Positions 45,299-53,763 of a stretch of 64,000 nucleotides of DNA are shown here, one piece after another. A program made the position numbers and the translations under genes. Within the stretch, counting starts at the first letter, position 1; the number at the start of each line of letters is the position of its first letter. The stretch is taken from positions 6,882,001 through 6,946,000 of the forward strand of contig NZ_CP104174.1 of NCBI RefSeq assembly GCF_025200925.1. The letters run 5' to 3'. Below the pieces are notes generated by a model. The model saw only the letters and a program-made list of their open reading frames with translations. It was not told the origin of the DNA and made no database searches. Origin of the DNA: Bradyrhizobium sp. CB1015. Lineage in GTDB: Bacteria > Pseudomonadota > Alphaproteobacteria > Rhizobiales > Xanthobacteraceae.

Positions 45299-45715
45299 AT
45301 GGTCCGGGGCTCCATCACATTGATCGTGCTTGCATTGGGGATGCCGTCGCTTGCGGCGGCGGAGACCATGAGCTTTGGCGACTCGATCGGGAAGCTTGCG
45401 GCGAGCTGCGGCGCGGAAATCGTCGCCAATTGCCGCGGCGTCAACCCGGACTCGACCCGGCTGAAGGAATGCCTGTCGCGCAACCGCGATGCGCTCACGC
45501 CGCAATGCGCGAGCGACTATCTCGGCGTGTTCGACGCCATCCAGAAGCGCGTCGCCGCGCGCGTCACGGTGGCGAATGCCTGCCAGCGCGAGATCGTCAA
45601 GATCTGCGGCGGCTCGACCAAGGAGACCAGCAAGTCGGTCCCCTGCCTGGTCTCGACCCCCAAGGGCATCAGCAACAACTGCCTGAAGGCGGTCGACGAC
45701 GCGGGGTATCGCTGA
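45299..45715 (+). CDS. exported Cys-rich repeat protein
   Basis: A 138-residue protein with a signal peptide (residues 1-19). Repeated patterns of the Cys-rich repeat family: CGAEIVANCRGVNPDSTRLKECLSRNRDALTPQC and CQREIVKICGGSTKETSKSVPCL. The cysteines probably form disulfides in the periplasm. Its stop shares one base with the next start (TGATG), so it is coupled to the OmpA-like gene. Confidence 0.85.
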   Translation: MVRGSITLIVLALGMPSLAAAETMSFGDSIGKLAASCGAEIVANCRGVNPDSTRLKECLSRNRDALTPQCASDYLGVFDAIQKRVAARVTVANACQREIVKICGGSTKETSKSVPCLVSTPKGISNNCLKAVDDAGYR

Positions 45716-46383
45716 TGCGCGCGACGGGGCTCGCCATCGCACGAACAGGCATCGCGCTGGGCTTCGTCCTGCTCGCGGGCACCGCCGGCGCGCAGACGGG
45801 GGCGCCGACCCGCGACGACATCGTTGGCAAGCTGAACCATTTCGAAGAGGCCGCCGAGGTCGATCTGCCCGCGCTGAAGCAGCAGGTGATGGAGCGCGCC
45901 AAGACCAGGATCAAGAACGATCCGGGTCCGGTGAACCGGCCGCTGATCGCGCCGGAGCTTGCCAAGCTGCCGGCCTTCAATGCGCAGATCCAGTTCGACG
46001 CCGATACGCCGATCATCCAGCCGGCGTCCTACCAGACCGTCGGCCGCATTGCGGACGCGCTGGTTCATTCTTCGCTGCTGCCCTACACCTTCCTGATCGT
46101 CGGCCATGTCGAATCCAATTCGAAGACGCGCGAGGCCAATGCGATCCTAAGCCAGCGCCGGGCCGATGCGATCCGCGACGTGCTGGTCAACACCTTCAAG
46201 ATCTCGACCAAGCGGCTGCATCCGATCGGCCTCGGCGAGGAGCAGTTTCTCGACCGGGCCAAGCCGACCTCGGCCGTCAACGGCCAGTTGCAGATCCTGA
46301 CCTATGCCAAGCTGCCGGAGGAGGCGCCGCGTCCGGCTGCGGCCCCTGCGCCTGCGGCGAAAAAGCCCGCCAAGAAACGCTGA
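45715..46383 (+). CDS. OmpA-like peptidoglycan-associated protein
   Basis: A 222-residue exported protein: signal peptide at 1-26, a helical region, then an OmpA_C domain (FNAQIQFDADTPIIQPASYQTVGRIADAL, VGHVESNSKTREANAILSQRRADAIRDVLV, LHPIGLGEEQFLD). The C-terminus is Ala/Pro/Lys-rich. Translation is coupled to the Cys-rich protein. Confidence 0.9.
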   Translation: MRATGLAIARTGIALGFVLLAGTAGAQTGAPTRDDIVGKLNHFEEAAEVDLPALKQQVMERAKTRIKNDPGPVNRPLIAPELAKLPAFNAQIQFDADTPIIQPASYQTVGRIADALVHSSLLPYTFLIVGHVESNSKTREANAILSQRRADAIRDVLVNTFKISTKRLHPIGLGEEQFLDRAKPTSAVNGQLQILTYAKLPEEAPRPAAAPAPAAKKPAKKR

Positions 46384-46554
46384 GCGAAAGCGGCTCCGCG
46401 GCTGACGGAACCCTTTGAAGTGCGGGATGTTTTGCAGCCTGTCCCGGGCGCGCGTACACGGTTTCACGCGACAAAAGTGCCGGTTTGTGCACCGCCCGGT
46501 CCAGTGCTATAGCCTCTGTTCGCCCTTCCCGACCCCGTGCTGCATGAGACCGAA

Positions 46555-47073
46555 ATGGGTGGCTTTTTCCAGCGCCAACTTGCCGTGTATGTCGAGTACC
46601 ATCGTGATCCCCGCAACACGGCGATGCATGTGGTCGGCATCCTGCTGCTGTTCACCGGCGCCGTGCTGCCGCTAACGCTGGTCAAGCTTCCGCTGTTCGG
46701 CTTCAGCGTCAGCCTGGCGGTGATCCTGGCGCTGCCGGTCTTGATTTATTGGCTGCTGCTCGACGCGGCGCTCGGGCTCGGCATTCTCGCCGTCTCCGTC
46801 GTGCTGTTTTCGGTTGCGACGAGCATTGCCGCGCAAGTCAGCACCGCGACAATGTGGGCGATTTTCGCCACGCTGGTGGTGCTCGGCCTCGCCGCACAGA
46901 CCATCGGCCACAAGGTTTTTGAGGGGCGCGAGGCCTCGCTGTTCACGTTCCCCTCGCATCTTTTGCTTGGACCGATGTTCGTCATGGCAAAATTATTCAT
47001 TGCATTGGGCTTCCGTCGCGACCTTGCCGCGATTCTGGCGCCTCTTCCGGCCAATTCCCTTTCAACCCGATAA
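46555..47073 (+). CDS. Mpo1-like / DUF962 membrane protein
   Basis: A 172-residue protein with several hydrophobic segments. It starts with the Mpo1 pattern FFQRQLAVYVEYHRDPRNTAMHVVGILLL, in which the conserved His residues are metal ligands in yeast Mpo1 (a 2-hydroxy fatty acid dioxygenase), and has AAQTIGHKVFEGREASLFTFPSHLLLGPMFVMAKL near the end. The role in lipid alpha-oxidation is inferred from the family. The start is ATG 46555 (a GTG 18 bases before is in frame). It is followed by SDR and methyltransferase genes with gaps of about 30 bases. Confidence 0.85.
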   Translation: MGGFFQRQLAVYVEYHRDPRNTAMHVVGILLLFTGAVLPLTLVKLPLFGFSVSLAVILALPVLIYWLLLDAALGLGILAVSVVLFSVATSIAAQVSTATMWAIFATLVVLGLAAQTIGHKVFEGREASLFTFPSHLLLGPMFVMAKLFIALGFRRDLAAILAPLPANSLSTR

Positions 47074-47101
47074 CGCTCGAAGCGAAACAGCAACCTTCTG
47101 C

Positions 47102-48133
47102 ATGGCTCTCGTCCTGGTTACCGGTGGCAGTGGCTTCATCGGACATCACCTCGTAGAAGCGCTCCGCGCCCGTGGGCAGCGGGTCCGCGTTCTCGATGTC
47201 CGTGTGCCGACCGCGGCGAACGCGGACGTCGAGCACGTCCACGGCTCGGTGCTGGACTGCGCCGCGGTCGATGCGGCCATCGCCGGCGTCGATCAGGTCT
47301 ATCACCTCGCCGGCCTGCCCGGCATGTGGGTCGCCAACAAGCAGGACTTTCACGAGGTCAATTGCCGCGGCACCGAAATCGTGCTCGCTTCCGCGATGAA
47401 GCACGGCGTCTCGCGCTTCCTGCACTGCTCGACCGAATCGATCCTGTTCCCCTATTCCGACCTCAAGGGCGTTCCCGCCGAAGAGGCGCTGCAGCCGGCC
47501 GAGGCGATGCCCGGCGCCTACACGCGCTCGAAATCGCTCGCCGAGCATCATGCCGCCAAGGCGGCGGCCGCGGGCTTTCCGCTGGTGATCGGCACGCCGA
47601 CCATGCCGATCGGCGCCGCCGACCATAATCTGACACCGCCGACCGCGATGCTCTGGTACTTCCTGCAGAAGAAGGTGCAGCCGCATCTCAACTTCCTGGT
47701 CAACCTGGTCGACGTTCGCGACGTCGCCATGGGCCTCGTGCTGACCATGGAACGCGGCCGCCTCGGGCAGCGCTACATCCTCGGCGGCGACTGCGTCCCG
47801 CTCGGCGACATTCTGCGCATGATGTCGGCGATGAGCGGCCGCCGGCAGTTTCCGATCGTCGTACCCGGCAAGATCGCCGAGCTCTCCGCGATCATGCTCG
47901 AATACATCGCCGACCACATCACGCGCCGGCCGCCCAACGGCACCGCCGAGGGCGTACGGATCGCGCTCGCCGCGAGCGACCTCTCGATCGGCAAGGCCCG
48001 TAACGAGCTCGGCTATTCGCCGCGTCCGATCGAGCCGGTCTTGCGCGAAACCATCACCCACCTGCTCGCCCGCAACGGCCAGCAGCCCTCCGGCGCCCTC
48101 AAGCATCACGCGCTCTCCTCGCGCGCGAGCTGA
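47102..48133 (+). CDS. NAD-dependent epimerase/dehydratase (extended SDR)
   Basis: A 343-residue extended SDR. It has VLVTGGSGFIGHHLVEALRARG as the NAD-binding loop (residues 4-11 TGGSGFIG) and the YxxxK pair in AYTRSKSLAEHH. The dehydratase-like C-terminus has DVRDVAMGLVLTMERGRLGQRYILGGDCVPLGDILRMM. HpnA (hopanoid-associated) and 3-beta-hydroxysteroid dehydrogenase-like proteins are the closest types that I can name; substrate is unknown. It lies between Mpo1-like and methyltransferase genes. Confidence 0.85.
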   Translation: MALVLVTGGSGFIGHHLVEALRARGQRVRVLDVRVPTAANADVEHVHGSVLDCAAVDAAIAGVDQVYHLAGLPGMWVANKQDFHEVNCRGTEIVLASAMKHGVSRFLHCSTESILFPYSDLKGVPAEEALQPAEAMPGAYTRSKSLAEHHAAKAAAAGFPLVIGTPTMPIGAADHNLTPPTAMLWYFLQKKVQPHLNFLVNLVDVRDVAMGLVLTMERGRLGQRYILGGDCVPLGDILRMMSAMSGRRQFPIVVPGKIAELSAIMLEYIADHITRRPPNGTAEGVRIALAASDLSIGKARNELGYSPRPIEPVLRETITHLLARNGQQPSGALKHHALSSRAS

Positions 48134-48162
48134 CGCCGCCGCTTCAAACGCAAAGAACCTTC

Positions 48163-48789
48163 ATGTCTTTCGATTTCAGCAAGCTTCTCTCTGTCGCCTG
48201 GGGTGGCTGGACCACGACTTGGCCGACCGAACTCCTGGCTCTGCTCTGGCTCGCTTTTCTGGCCAGTTGGGTCGGTGCCTCGTTCTGGCAGGGGCAGACC
48301 AAGAAGCAGGTCATGACGCTGGAGTCGCAGCGCTACCGCCTGCCGATCCTGGTCGGCGGCATCCTGTACACGCCATGGGTCGCTGAGATTCTGGGCTGGA
48401 AGCCGCTCTGGGTGCTCGGCAACACCGGCATCGCGATCGCCGCGATCCTCTCGGCCGCCGGCATTGCCTTCGCATGGTGGGGCCGGCTGCATCTTGGAAA
48501 GTTCTGGTCCAACACCATCACCCAGAAGGAAGACCATCGCGTCATCGACACCGGCCCCTACGGCTTGGTGCGCCACCCCATCTACACCGGGCTGATCTTC
48601 GGGATGCTGGTGACCGGCGTCGCGATCGGCTTGGTGACGACGATCCTCGGCGCGATCCTGATCTCGCTCGGCATGTGGCAGAAGGGCCGGATGGAAGAGG
48701 TGTTCCTCTCGAAGGAGCTCGGCGAGGACGCCTATGGCGCCTATTGCCGCCGCGTTCCGATGATCATTCCGTTCACGTCGCCGCGGTAA
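48163..48789 (+). CDS. isoprenylcysteine carboxyl methyltransferase-family protein
   Basis: A 208-residue integral membrane methyltransferase of the ICMT/PEMT group. Several hydrophobic segments are followed by the S-adenosylmethionine motif DTGPYGLVRHPIYTGLIF and the C-terminal MEEVFLSKELGEDAYGAYCRRVP. Substrates are unknown in bacteria (probably lipid or small-molecule methylation). It is the third gene of the Mpo1-SDR-ICMT set. Confidence 0.88.
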   Translation: MSFDFSKLLSVAWGGWTTTWPTELLALLWLAFLASWVGASFWQGQTKKQVMTLESQRYRLPILVGGILYTPWVAEILGWKPLWVLGNTGIAIAAILSAAGIAFAWWGRLHLGKFWSNTITQKEDHRVIDTGPYGLVRHPIYTGLIFGMLVTGVAIGLVTTILGAILISLGMWQKGRMEEVFLSKELGEDAYGAYCRRVPMIIPFTSPR

Positions 48790-48806
48790 GGGCATCACGC
48801 TTGTAT

Positions 48807-48832
48807 CCCGGACGCGCTGCGCTGCGTCCGGG
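48807..48832. repeat. short palindromic repeat, family F
   Basis: CCCGGACGC and GCGTCCGGG pair around GCTGCGCT, 17 bases after the ICMT-like stop; it could terminate that operon. Confidence 0.6.
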
Positions 48833-48917
48833 GCACGAGCGCAGAATCCACAAGGAACCGCCCCTCCACTCGTCCGTTAGCCCGCGACATCTGCCACCGG
48901 CCGCAGAGCATCGAGCC

Positions 48918-49127
48918 ATGTCGGACGCCTACGATTATTTTCGCGCACACGCGATCGCCGCCGTCCGCAAGGCGCGGGCGCTGCCGCCCGGGCGGACGAA
49001 GCAGAAGCAGCGCACGGTGGCGCGGGTCTATCATCTGCTGTCCAGGGAAGCGGCGCTGGCGCCGAACATCCGTCACTTGGACGATTTTCGCGCGGCGCGG
49101 CGGCTGGAGCGGCAGATCGGTCGTTGA
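48918..49127 (+). CDS. small hypothetical protein
   Basis: A 69-residue basic protein (MSDAYDYFRAHAIAAVRKARALPPGRTKQKQRTVARVYHLLSREAA-type sequence) that I do not recognise. It is helical and Arg/Lys-rich. Next to it, on the minus strand at about 49075-49265, an open frame without start (containing NLCGAPPGPIPEEWQPIEFAWD) looks like a gene remnant. Confidence 0.5.
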   Translation: MSDAYDYFRAHAIAAVRKARALPPGRTKQKQRTVARVYHLLSREAALAPNIRHLDDFRAARRLERQIGR

Positions 49128-49265
49128 TCTCCGGGCCGATGCGGCGACTGTCCCATGCAAATTCGATCGGCTGCCATTCCTCGGGAATAGGCCCCGGCGG
49201 CGCGCCGCACAGGTTGACGTCGGCCCCGTCAGCCAGTTGGATGCGCGCGCAAACGGGGGCTTGTC

Positions 49266-50570
49266 ATGACTTTTTCCAGCATCTTCGCGCAGTTCGTCGC
49301 GTTCATCGGCGGCATCGCGCTGCAATGGCGCAAGATGACGGGCACCGAGCCCGCACCGGCCTGGGGCGAGAAGCCCGCCATTCCCGAAGCAAAACCGCAA
49401 GGCGCGATCCCGACCTTGAAGATGCCGACCGCACGCGGCTGGCGCGAGGGCCAGAAGCCGATCGCGGCATCCGGGCTCAAGGTCAACGCGTTCGCGACCG
49501 GTCTCGATCATCCGCGCTGGATCGAGGTGCTGCCCAATGGCGACGTGCTGATCGCGGAGGCAACGCAGATCGCAGGCGCCCCGCGCAGCGTGTTCCACTA
49601 TGCGATGCAGGCGACGATGCGGCGCGCCGCGGCGCTCGGCGTCTCCGCCAATCGCATCACGCTGCTGCGGGACGGGGACGGCGACGGCGTTGCGGAGGTT
49701 CGCGGCGCGTTCATGGAGAACCTCAACCAGCCGTTCGGCATGGCGCTGGTCGGCGACACTTTCTACGTCGGCAACACCGACGGCGTGATGGCCTTTCCTT
49801 ACGTTGCCGATGCCGATCGCATCATTGCGCCGGGCAAGCGGCTCACGACGTTCAAGCCCGCCGGCCACTGGACGCGCAGCCTTCTCGCCAGTCCCGATGG
49901 CAAGAAGCTCTATGCCGGCGTCGGGTCGCTCAGCAACATCGCGGAGATGGGCATGGAGGTCGAGGAAGGCCGCGCCGCGGTCTATGAGCTCGATCTCGCC
50001 GCCGGCACGCATCGCATTTTCGGCTCCGGCCTGCGCAATCCGGTCGGCCTTGCCTGGGAGCCGAATACGGGCGTGCTGTGGACCGTCGTCAACGAGCGCG
50101 ACGGCCTCGGCGACGAGACGCCGCCGGACTATCTCACCTCGGTGCGCGACGGCGGCTTCTACGGCTGGCCCTATTGCTACTGGGGCAAGACGGTGGACGA
50201 CCGTGTGCCGCAGGATCCGGCGATGGTCGCCAGGGCGATTCAACCGGATTATGCGCTCGGCGGCCACACCGCGTCGCTCGGTCTGTGCTGGATGCCCGCA
50301 GGCACCCTGCCCGGCTTCGGCGACGGCATGGTGATCGGCCAGCACGGCTCGTGGAATCGCAGCAAGCTATCCGGCTACAAGCTGGTATTCATCCCGTTCG
50401 CGAACGGCAAGCCCTCCGGCCCCGGTCGCGACATCCTGTCGGGCTTCCTGTCCCCGGACGAGAAGGAATCCTACGGCCGCCCGGTCGGCGTCGCGATCGG
50501 TCCCAACAAGAAGTCGCTGCTGATGGCCGACGACGTCGGCAACGTGATCTGGCGCGTGACGGGAGCGTAA
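49266..50570 (+). CDS. sorbosone dehydrogenase-like PQQ sugar dehydrogenase
   Basis: A 434-residue beta-propeller protein of the GSDH/sorbosone dehydrogenase family (soluble, PQQ-type). Typical segments are GLDHPRWIEVLPNGDVLIAEA, LNQPFGMALVGDTFYVGNTDGV, GVGSLSNIAEMGMEVEEGRAAVYE, IFGSGLRNPVGLAWEPNTGVLWTVVNERDGLGDETPPDY and GDGMVIGQHGSWNRSKLSGYKLVFIPF. There is a hydrophobic N-terminus that is probably an anchor rather than a signal. Its substrate is not known. Confidence 0.88.
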   Translation: MTFSSIFAQFVAFIGGIALQWRKMTGTEPAPAWGEKPAIPEAKPQGAIPTLKMPTARGWREGQKPIAASGLKVNAFATGLDHPRWIEVLPNGDVLIAEATQIAGAPRSVFHYAMQATMRRAAALGVSANRITLLRDGDGDGVAEVRGAFMENLNQPFGMALVGDTFYVGNTDGVMAFPYVADADRIIAPGKRLTTFKPAGHWTRSLLASPDGKKLYAGVGSLSNIAEMGMEVEEGRAAVYELDLAAGTHRIFGSGLRNPVGLAWEPNTGVLWTVVNERDGLGDETPPDYLTSVRDGGFYGWPYCYWGKTVDDRVPQDPAMVARAIQPDYALGGHTASLGLCWMPAGTLPGFGDGMVIGQHGSWNRSKLSGYKLVFIPFANGKPSGPGRDILSGFLSPDEKESYGRPVGVAIGPNKKSLLMADDVGNVIWRVTGA

Positions 50571-50599
50571 GTAGGCGCCGAAGCGATCGCAATGCGTTC

Positions 50600-50746
50600 C
50601 GTCATCCTGAGGTGCGACGCTTGCGATGCGAACGCGTCGCAAGGGGAGCCTCGAAGGATGAACGGCCGCGATGCAGCCGGGCCGTCGTCCTTCGAGGCTT
50701 GCTCTGCGGCGCCTCCGCGCCGCAGAGCAAGCACCTCAGGATGACG
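50600..50746. repeat. palindromic intergenic repeat, family E
   Basis: Begins CGTCATCCTGAGGTGC and ends GCACCTCAGGATGACG, perfect reverse complements of each other; the inner part has further inverted repeats (CCTCGAAGGAT/GTCCTTCGAGG, TGCTCTGCGGCGC/GCGCCGCAGAGCA). It lies between the sugar dehydrogenase and the second IS630 element. Confidence 0.85.
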
Positions 50747-50829
50747 GTGATAGAGCGCGGTACGTCTAAAGCGGGATGGGTTTAGACTGAATCGATTTGG
50801 GATTCCCAAATCAGTCGGTTTCTGATTCA

Positions 50830-50858
50830 CCATGCTGGCTGGACGGAGGCCAGCATGG
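50830..50858 (+). promoter_or_regulatory. hairpin over the orfA ribosome site in IS630 copy 2
   Basis: CCATGCTGG and CCAGCATGG pair around CTGGACGGAGG, so the Shine-Dalgarno is in the loop and ATG 50859 follows the stem at once. Copy 1 has the same layout. Confidence 0.7.
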
Positions 50859-51287
50859 ATGGGCAAGCCGTACTCTCTTGATCTTCGCAAACGTGTTGTG
50901 GCCGCGATCGAGGGCGGGATGTCCCGCAATCAGGCCGCCAAGCAGTTTGGGGTGGCAATCAGCACGGCCATCGGCTGGATGAAGCGGGTTGATGAGACCG
51001 GCAGTGTCGAGCCTAGCCAGATCGGCGGCTACAAGCCGAAGGCAATTTCGGGTGAGCACGCGGTCTGGCTGTCGCAGCGGATCAAGGACGGCGATTTCAC
51101 CATCCGCGGTCTCGTTGCTGAGCTCGCCGGGCGCGGCCTGAAAGTCGATTATCACTCGGTATGGGACTTCGTACATGCCGAGAAGCTCAGCTTCAAAAAA
51201 AAGCGTGGCGGCTGGCGAACGCGATCGTCCCGACGTCGCGCGGCGGCGAGCCCAGTGGGCAAAGTATCAAAGTCGCGTCGAAGCTGA
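50859..51287 (+). CDS. IS630 transposase, DNA-binding part (orfA)
   Basis: Helix-turn-helix part of the transposase (MGKPYSLDLRKRVVAAIEGG, MSRNQAAKQFGVAISTAIGWMK), running through the A8 run at 51195-51202 into a low-quality frame to 51287. Translation past the run in the second frame gives the complete transposase. Confidence 0.85.
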   Translation: MGKPYSLDLRKRVVAAIEGGMSRNQAAKQFGVAISTAIGWMKRVDETGSVEPSQIGGYKPKAISGEHAVWLSQRIKDGDFTIRGLVAELAGRGLKVDYHSVWDFVHAEKLSFKKKRGGWRTRSSRRRAAASPVGKVSKSRRS

Positions 51288-51798
51288 ACGGCTGGTCTTC
51301 ATCGACGAGACCTGGACCCGGACCGATATGGCCCCCTTGCGAGGATGGGCGCCGCGCGGGCACAGACTTCACGCCAAGGTTCCCCACGGCCGCTGGAAGA
51401 CCATGACCTTCCTGGCGGCCCTGCGCCATGACCGGATCGATGCGCCATGGTTCATCGAGGGGCCGATCGATGGCGTGAGCTTCCGCACCTATGTCGAGAA
51501 GGTCCTCCTGCCGACCCTTCAGCCCGGTGACATCGTCGTCTTGGATAATCTCGGTAGCCACAGGAGCAAAGCGGTTCGCCAGCTCATCCGTTCGGTCGGC
51601 GCCAAACTCTTCTTCCTGCCAAAATACTCGCCAGACCTGAACCCCATCGAACAAGTCTTTGCCAAGCTCAAGCACTTGGTCCGCAAAGCTGCCGCGCGAA
51701 CCGTTGACTCCGTCTGCGCTGCAATCGGCCACGCACTCGATGCCTTTACCTCAGAGGAATGCGCCAACTACCTCAAAAATTCAGGCTCTCGAACCTAA
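51175..51798 (+). CDS. IS630 transposase, catalytic part (orfB)
   Basis: DDE domain with FIDETWTRTDMAPLRGWAP, VVLDNLGSHRSKA and DLNPIEQVFAKLKHLV; all three acids are present. The overlap with orfA includes AGCTTCAAAAAAAAGCG, the same slip site as in copy 1. Confidence 0.85.
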   Translation: MPRSSASKKSVAAGERDRPDVARRRAQWAKYQSRVEAERLVFIDETWTRTDMAPLRGWAPRGHRLHAKVPHGRWKTMTFLAALRHDRIDAPWFIEGPIDGVSFRTYVEKVLLPTLQPGDIVVLDNLGSHRSKAVRQLIRSVGAKLFFLPKYSPDLNPIEQVFAKLKHLVRKAAARTVDSVCAAIGHALDAFTSEECANYLKNSGSRT

Positions 51799-51834
51799 TG
51801 CCATCGCGCTTTAGGTTAGTTAGGCCTCAACCCG

Positions 51835-52659
51835 TCACGTCCCGACGCACAGCGTGGCGCGCTGCTTGCGGAGCAGTGCGATCACCGACAGCGCCGTGAT
51901 CAGGCCGGTCTTGGGATTCTCGGACGGGATGTTCTCGATACCCATCGAGAACCGCGCCGAATCCGCCTCGACCTCGATGCGGTGAACGTTGCGTGTCACG
52001 GTCGGATCGGCCCAAACCTGGATCTGGGTGCGATCGGGCCCGATGCCCGCGAGCGACAACGCAACGGCGACATTGACGTTCGCCGGAAAGCCCTTTGCGG
52101 CTTCGCGCGCGCTGCCCTCGAATAGTTTCAGCGGTTCGCGCAGATTGTCGATGTCGATGTTGTTCTGAACGATGAACGGCGCGCCCTTCAAGCCGTCGAT
52201 CGGCTTGCGCGTGACCATCTTCACCGAATGGATGGTGCCGATGGCGGCGGCGTTGACGGCATCGAGACCGATCAGCGCACCTGTCGCCACGAGAATGCGG
52301 CCGCCATTGGCGCGGGCGAGATCGACAAGATCGAAATTGTCGAGCAAGCCGCCGACGCTGACCACGACCGCGGCCTTGCCGCGCTTCACTGCAGGCTCGA
52401 CGATCGCTCGCAGCTGGCTGCTCGGCGCGCACTCGACCACGATGTCGGCAGCTTCGCCGAGCTGGTCGAGCGGCAGGATTTTCGGTGGGCGACGCAAGCT
52501 GTCGATGAAGGCTTGTTGCTTGGCGGGATCCCGCACGGCCACGGCCGCGAGCGACAGGCCCTCGATGCCCTGATCGAGCGCGGCTGCAATCTTGGTGCCG
52601 ATCGAGCCCAGCCCCGCAATGGCCACCCGCAATTCGCTCGAAGCCTTCTGATCCGTCAT
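51835..52659 (-). CDS. aspartate dehydrogenase
   Basis: An NAD(P)-dependent L-aspartate dehydrogenase (NadX-type, converting aspartate to oxaloacetate or iminoaspartate). It has 274 residues from ATG 52659 (ribosome site AGAGGG). The nucleotide loop is VAIAGLGSIGTKIAAALDQG; the family block is GFPANVNVAVALSLAGIGPDRTQIQVWADPTVTRNVH, and ATGALIGLDAVNAA is the central part. It follows the LysR gene with a 35-base gap. Confidence 0.87.
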   Translation of the reverse strand: MTDQKASSELRVAIAGLGSIGTKIAAALDQGIEGLSLAAVAVRDPAKQQAFIDSLRRPPKILPLDQLGEAADIVVECAPSSQLRAIVEPAVKRGKAAVVVSVGGLLDNFDLVDLARANGGRILVATGALIGLDAVNAAAIGTIHSVKMVTRKPIDGLKGAPFIVQNNIDIDNLREPLKLFEGSAREAAKGFPANVNVAVALSLAGIGPDRTQIQVWADPTVTRNVHRIEVEADSARFSMGIENIPSENPKTGLITALSVIALLRKQRATLCVGT

Positions 52660-52694
52660 CACCATCCCTCTATCCTGACCGATGTCATAGCCGC

Positions 52695-53612
52695 TCACGC
52701 TTCCCGCGCATAGCTGCGCAGGCGGGCTTCCAGAACGGCCAGCATGGCATCGCGCGCCGGATCGCGCGAACCGCGCAGCCAGGCCGCGGCAAGCGGCAGC
52801 CGGCCCACCGGCCCACGCTGCTTCGGCCGAAGCGGCACGAAGCGCACACCCGTCACCGCCATCCGTGCGGTCCAGCGCGGCACGATCGCGACCCCGAGCT
52901 TCGCTGCCACGAGGTTGATGATGGTCTGCTTCTCGTCGGCGACCTGAACGATGCGCGGCGTCAGGCCGGCCTGCTCGAACAGCTTGACCGTGAGGTCGTG
53001 ACTATGCGGGCGCGAGCGGCGGTCCGGCACCAGCATCGCCTCGTCGGCGATATCCGCCGGCGTGATCGCTTTGCGCCCGGCCAGCGCGTGCCGCCGCGGG
53101 AACGCAACGATCGCGCTCTCCTGGAGCAGGTCGTGGAATTCAAGCCGCTTGTCCGGCCGGTCAGGCGGACGCACGAAGGCGAGATCGAGCGCGCCGGTCA
53201 AGATCTTCGGCAGCAGCCGGACAGTCTTGTCTTCGAGGAGCTGCACCGCGATGTCAGGATGCCTGGCGCCGAAATCGCGCAGGAGCGGCGGCAACAATCC
53301 GGCCGCCGCGCTGTCGATGGCACCGACCCGCAGCCGCCGCGCGGCCCCCGCGCGCGAGCGGTTGCGCAAATTGCTCTCGACCGCCTCGACCTTGGCGAGG
53401 ATGGCGCGGGCATCGCGCAGCAGCGTCGCGCCGTCCTCGGTGAGCTGCACCGCGCGCGTCGTCCGCGCAAACAGCCGCGTTCCCAGATCCTCCTCCAGCA
53501 GCCTGATCTGCCGGCCGAGCGCAGAAGGCAGCATCTGGAGCTGCTGCGCCGCGCGACCGAAATGCAGCTGCTCGGCCGTCGCCACGAAGCATCGGAGCTG
53601 ATGCAATTCCAT
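52695..53612 (-). CDS. LysR family transcriptional regulator
   Basis: A 305-residue LysR regulator of the CatR/BenM-like type: HTH MELHQLRCFVATAEQLHFGRAAQQLQMLPSALGRQIRLLEEDLGTRLFARTTRAVQLT, then effector domain RLRVGAIDSAAAGLLPPLLRDF and VAFPRRHALAGR. It is divergent from the tartrate/malate dehydrogenase gene and upstream of the aspartate dehydrogenase gene, and probably regulates both. Confidence 0.9.
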   Translation of the reverse strand: MELHQLRCFVATAEQLHFGRAAQQLQMLPSALGRQIRLLEEDLGTRLFARTTRAVQLTEDGATLLRDARAILAKVEAVESNLRNRSRAGAARRLRVGAIDSAAAGLLPPLLRDFGARHPDIAVQLLEDKTVRLLPKILTGALDLAFVRPPDRPDKRLEFHDLLQESAIVAFPRRHALAGRKAITPADIADEAMLVPDRRSRPHSHDLTVKLFEQAGLTPRIVQVADEKQTIINLVAAKLGVAIVPRWTARMAVTGVRFVPLRPKQRGPVGRLPLAAAWLRGSRDPARDAMLAVLEARLRSYAREA

Positions 53613-53643
53613 TCCGGAAAATCCTCTCGTCTCGCGGCGATGA

Positions 53644-53664
53644 TTATATCATTTTTTTGTATAA
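53644..53664. promoter_or_regulatory. LysR-type inverted repeat
   Basis: TTATA and TATAA lie 11 bases apart, the T-N11-A form expected for LysR operators, in the gap between the divergent LysR and tartrate dehydrogenase genes; the region is AT-rich against its surroundings. Confidence 0.5.
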
Positions 53665-53763
53665 ACCAGCGCCGATTGAGTTTGCCCTGCACTGTCGACT
53701 AGATTCGCCGGCGACGCCGACCGCCGGATATGCCGGCACGATCTCTCAAACGGAGCCCTTCCC

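Larger units (their letters stand above)
50769..51811 (+). mobile_element. IS630-family insertion sequence, copy 2
   Basis: A 1043-bp element. Its ends are imperfect inverted repeats (AAGCGGGATGG and AAGCGCGATGG) each flanked by TA (50767-50768 and 51812-51813). It has the same two-frame transposase design as copy 1, but the protein sequence is clearly different (the two elements are related, not recent copies). Confidence 0.9.
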
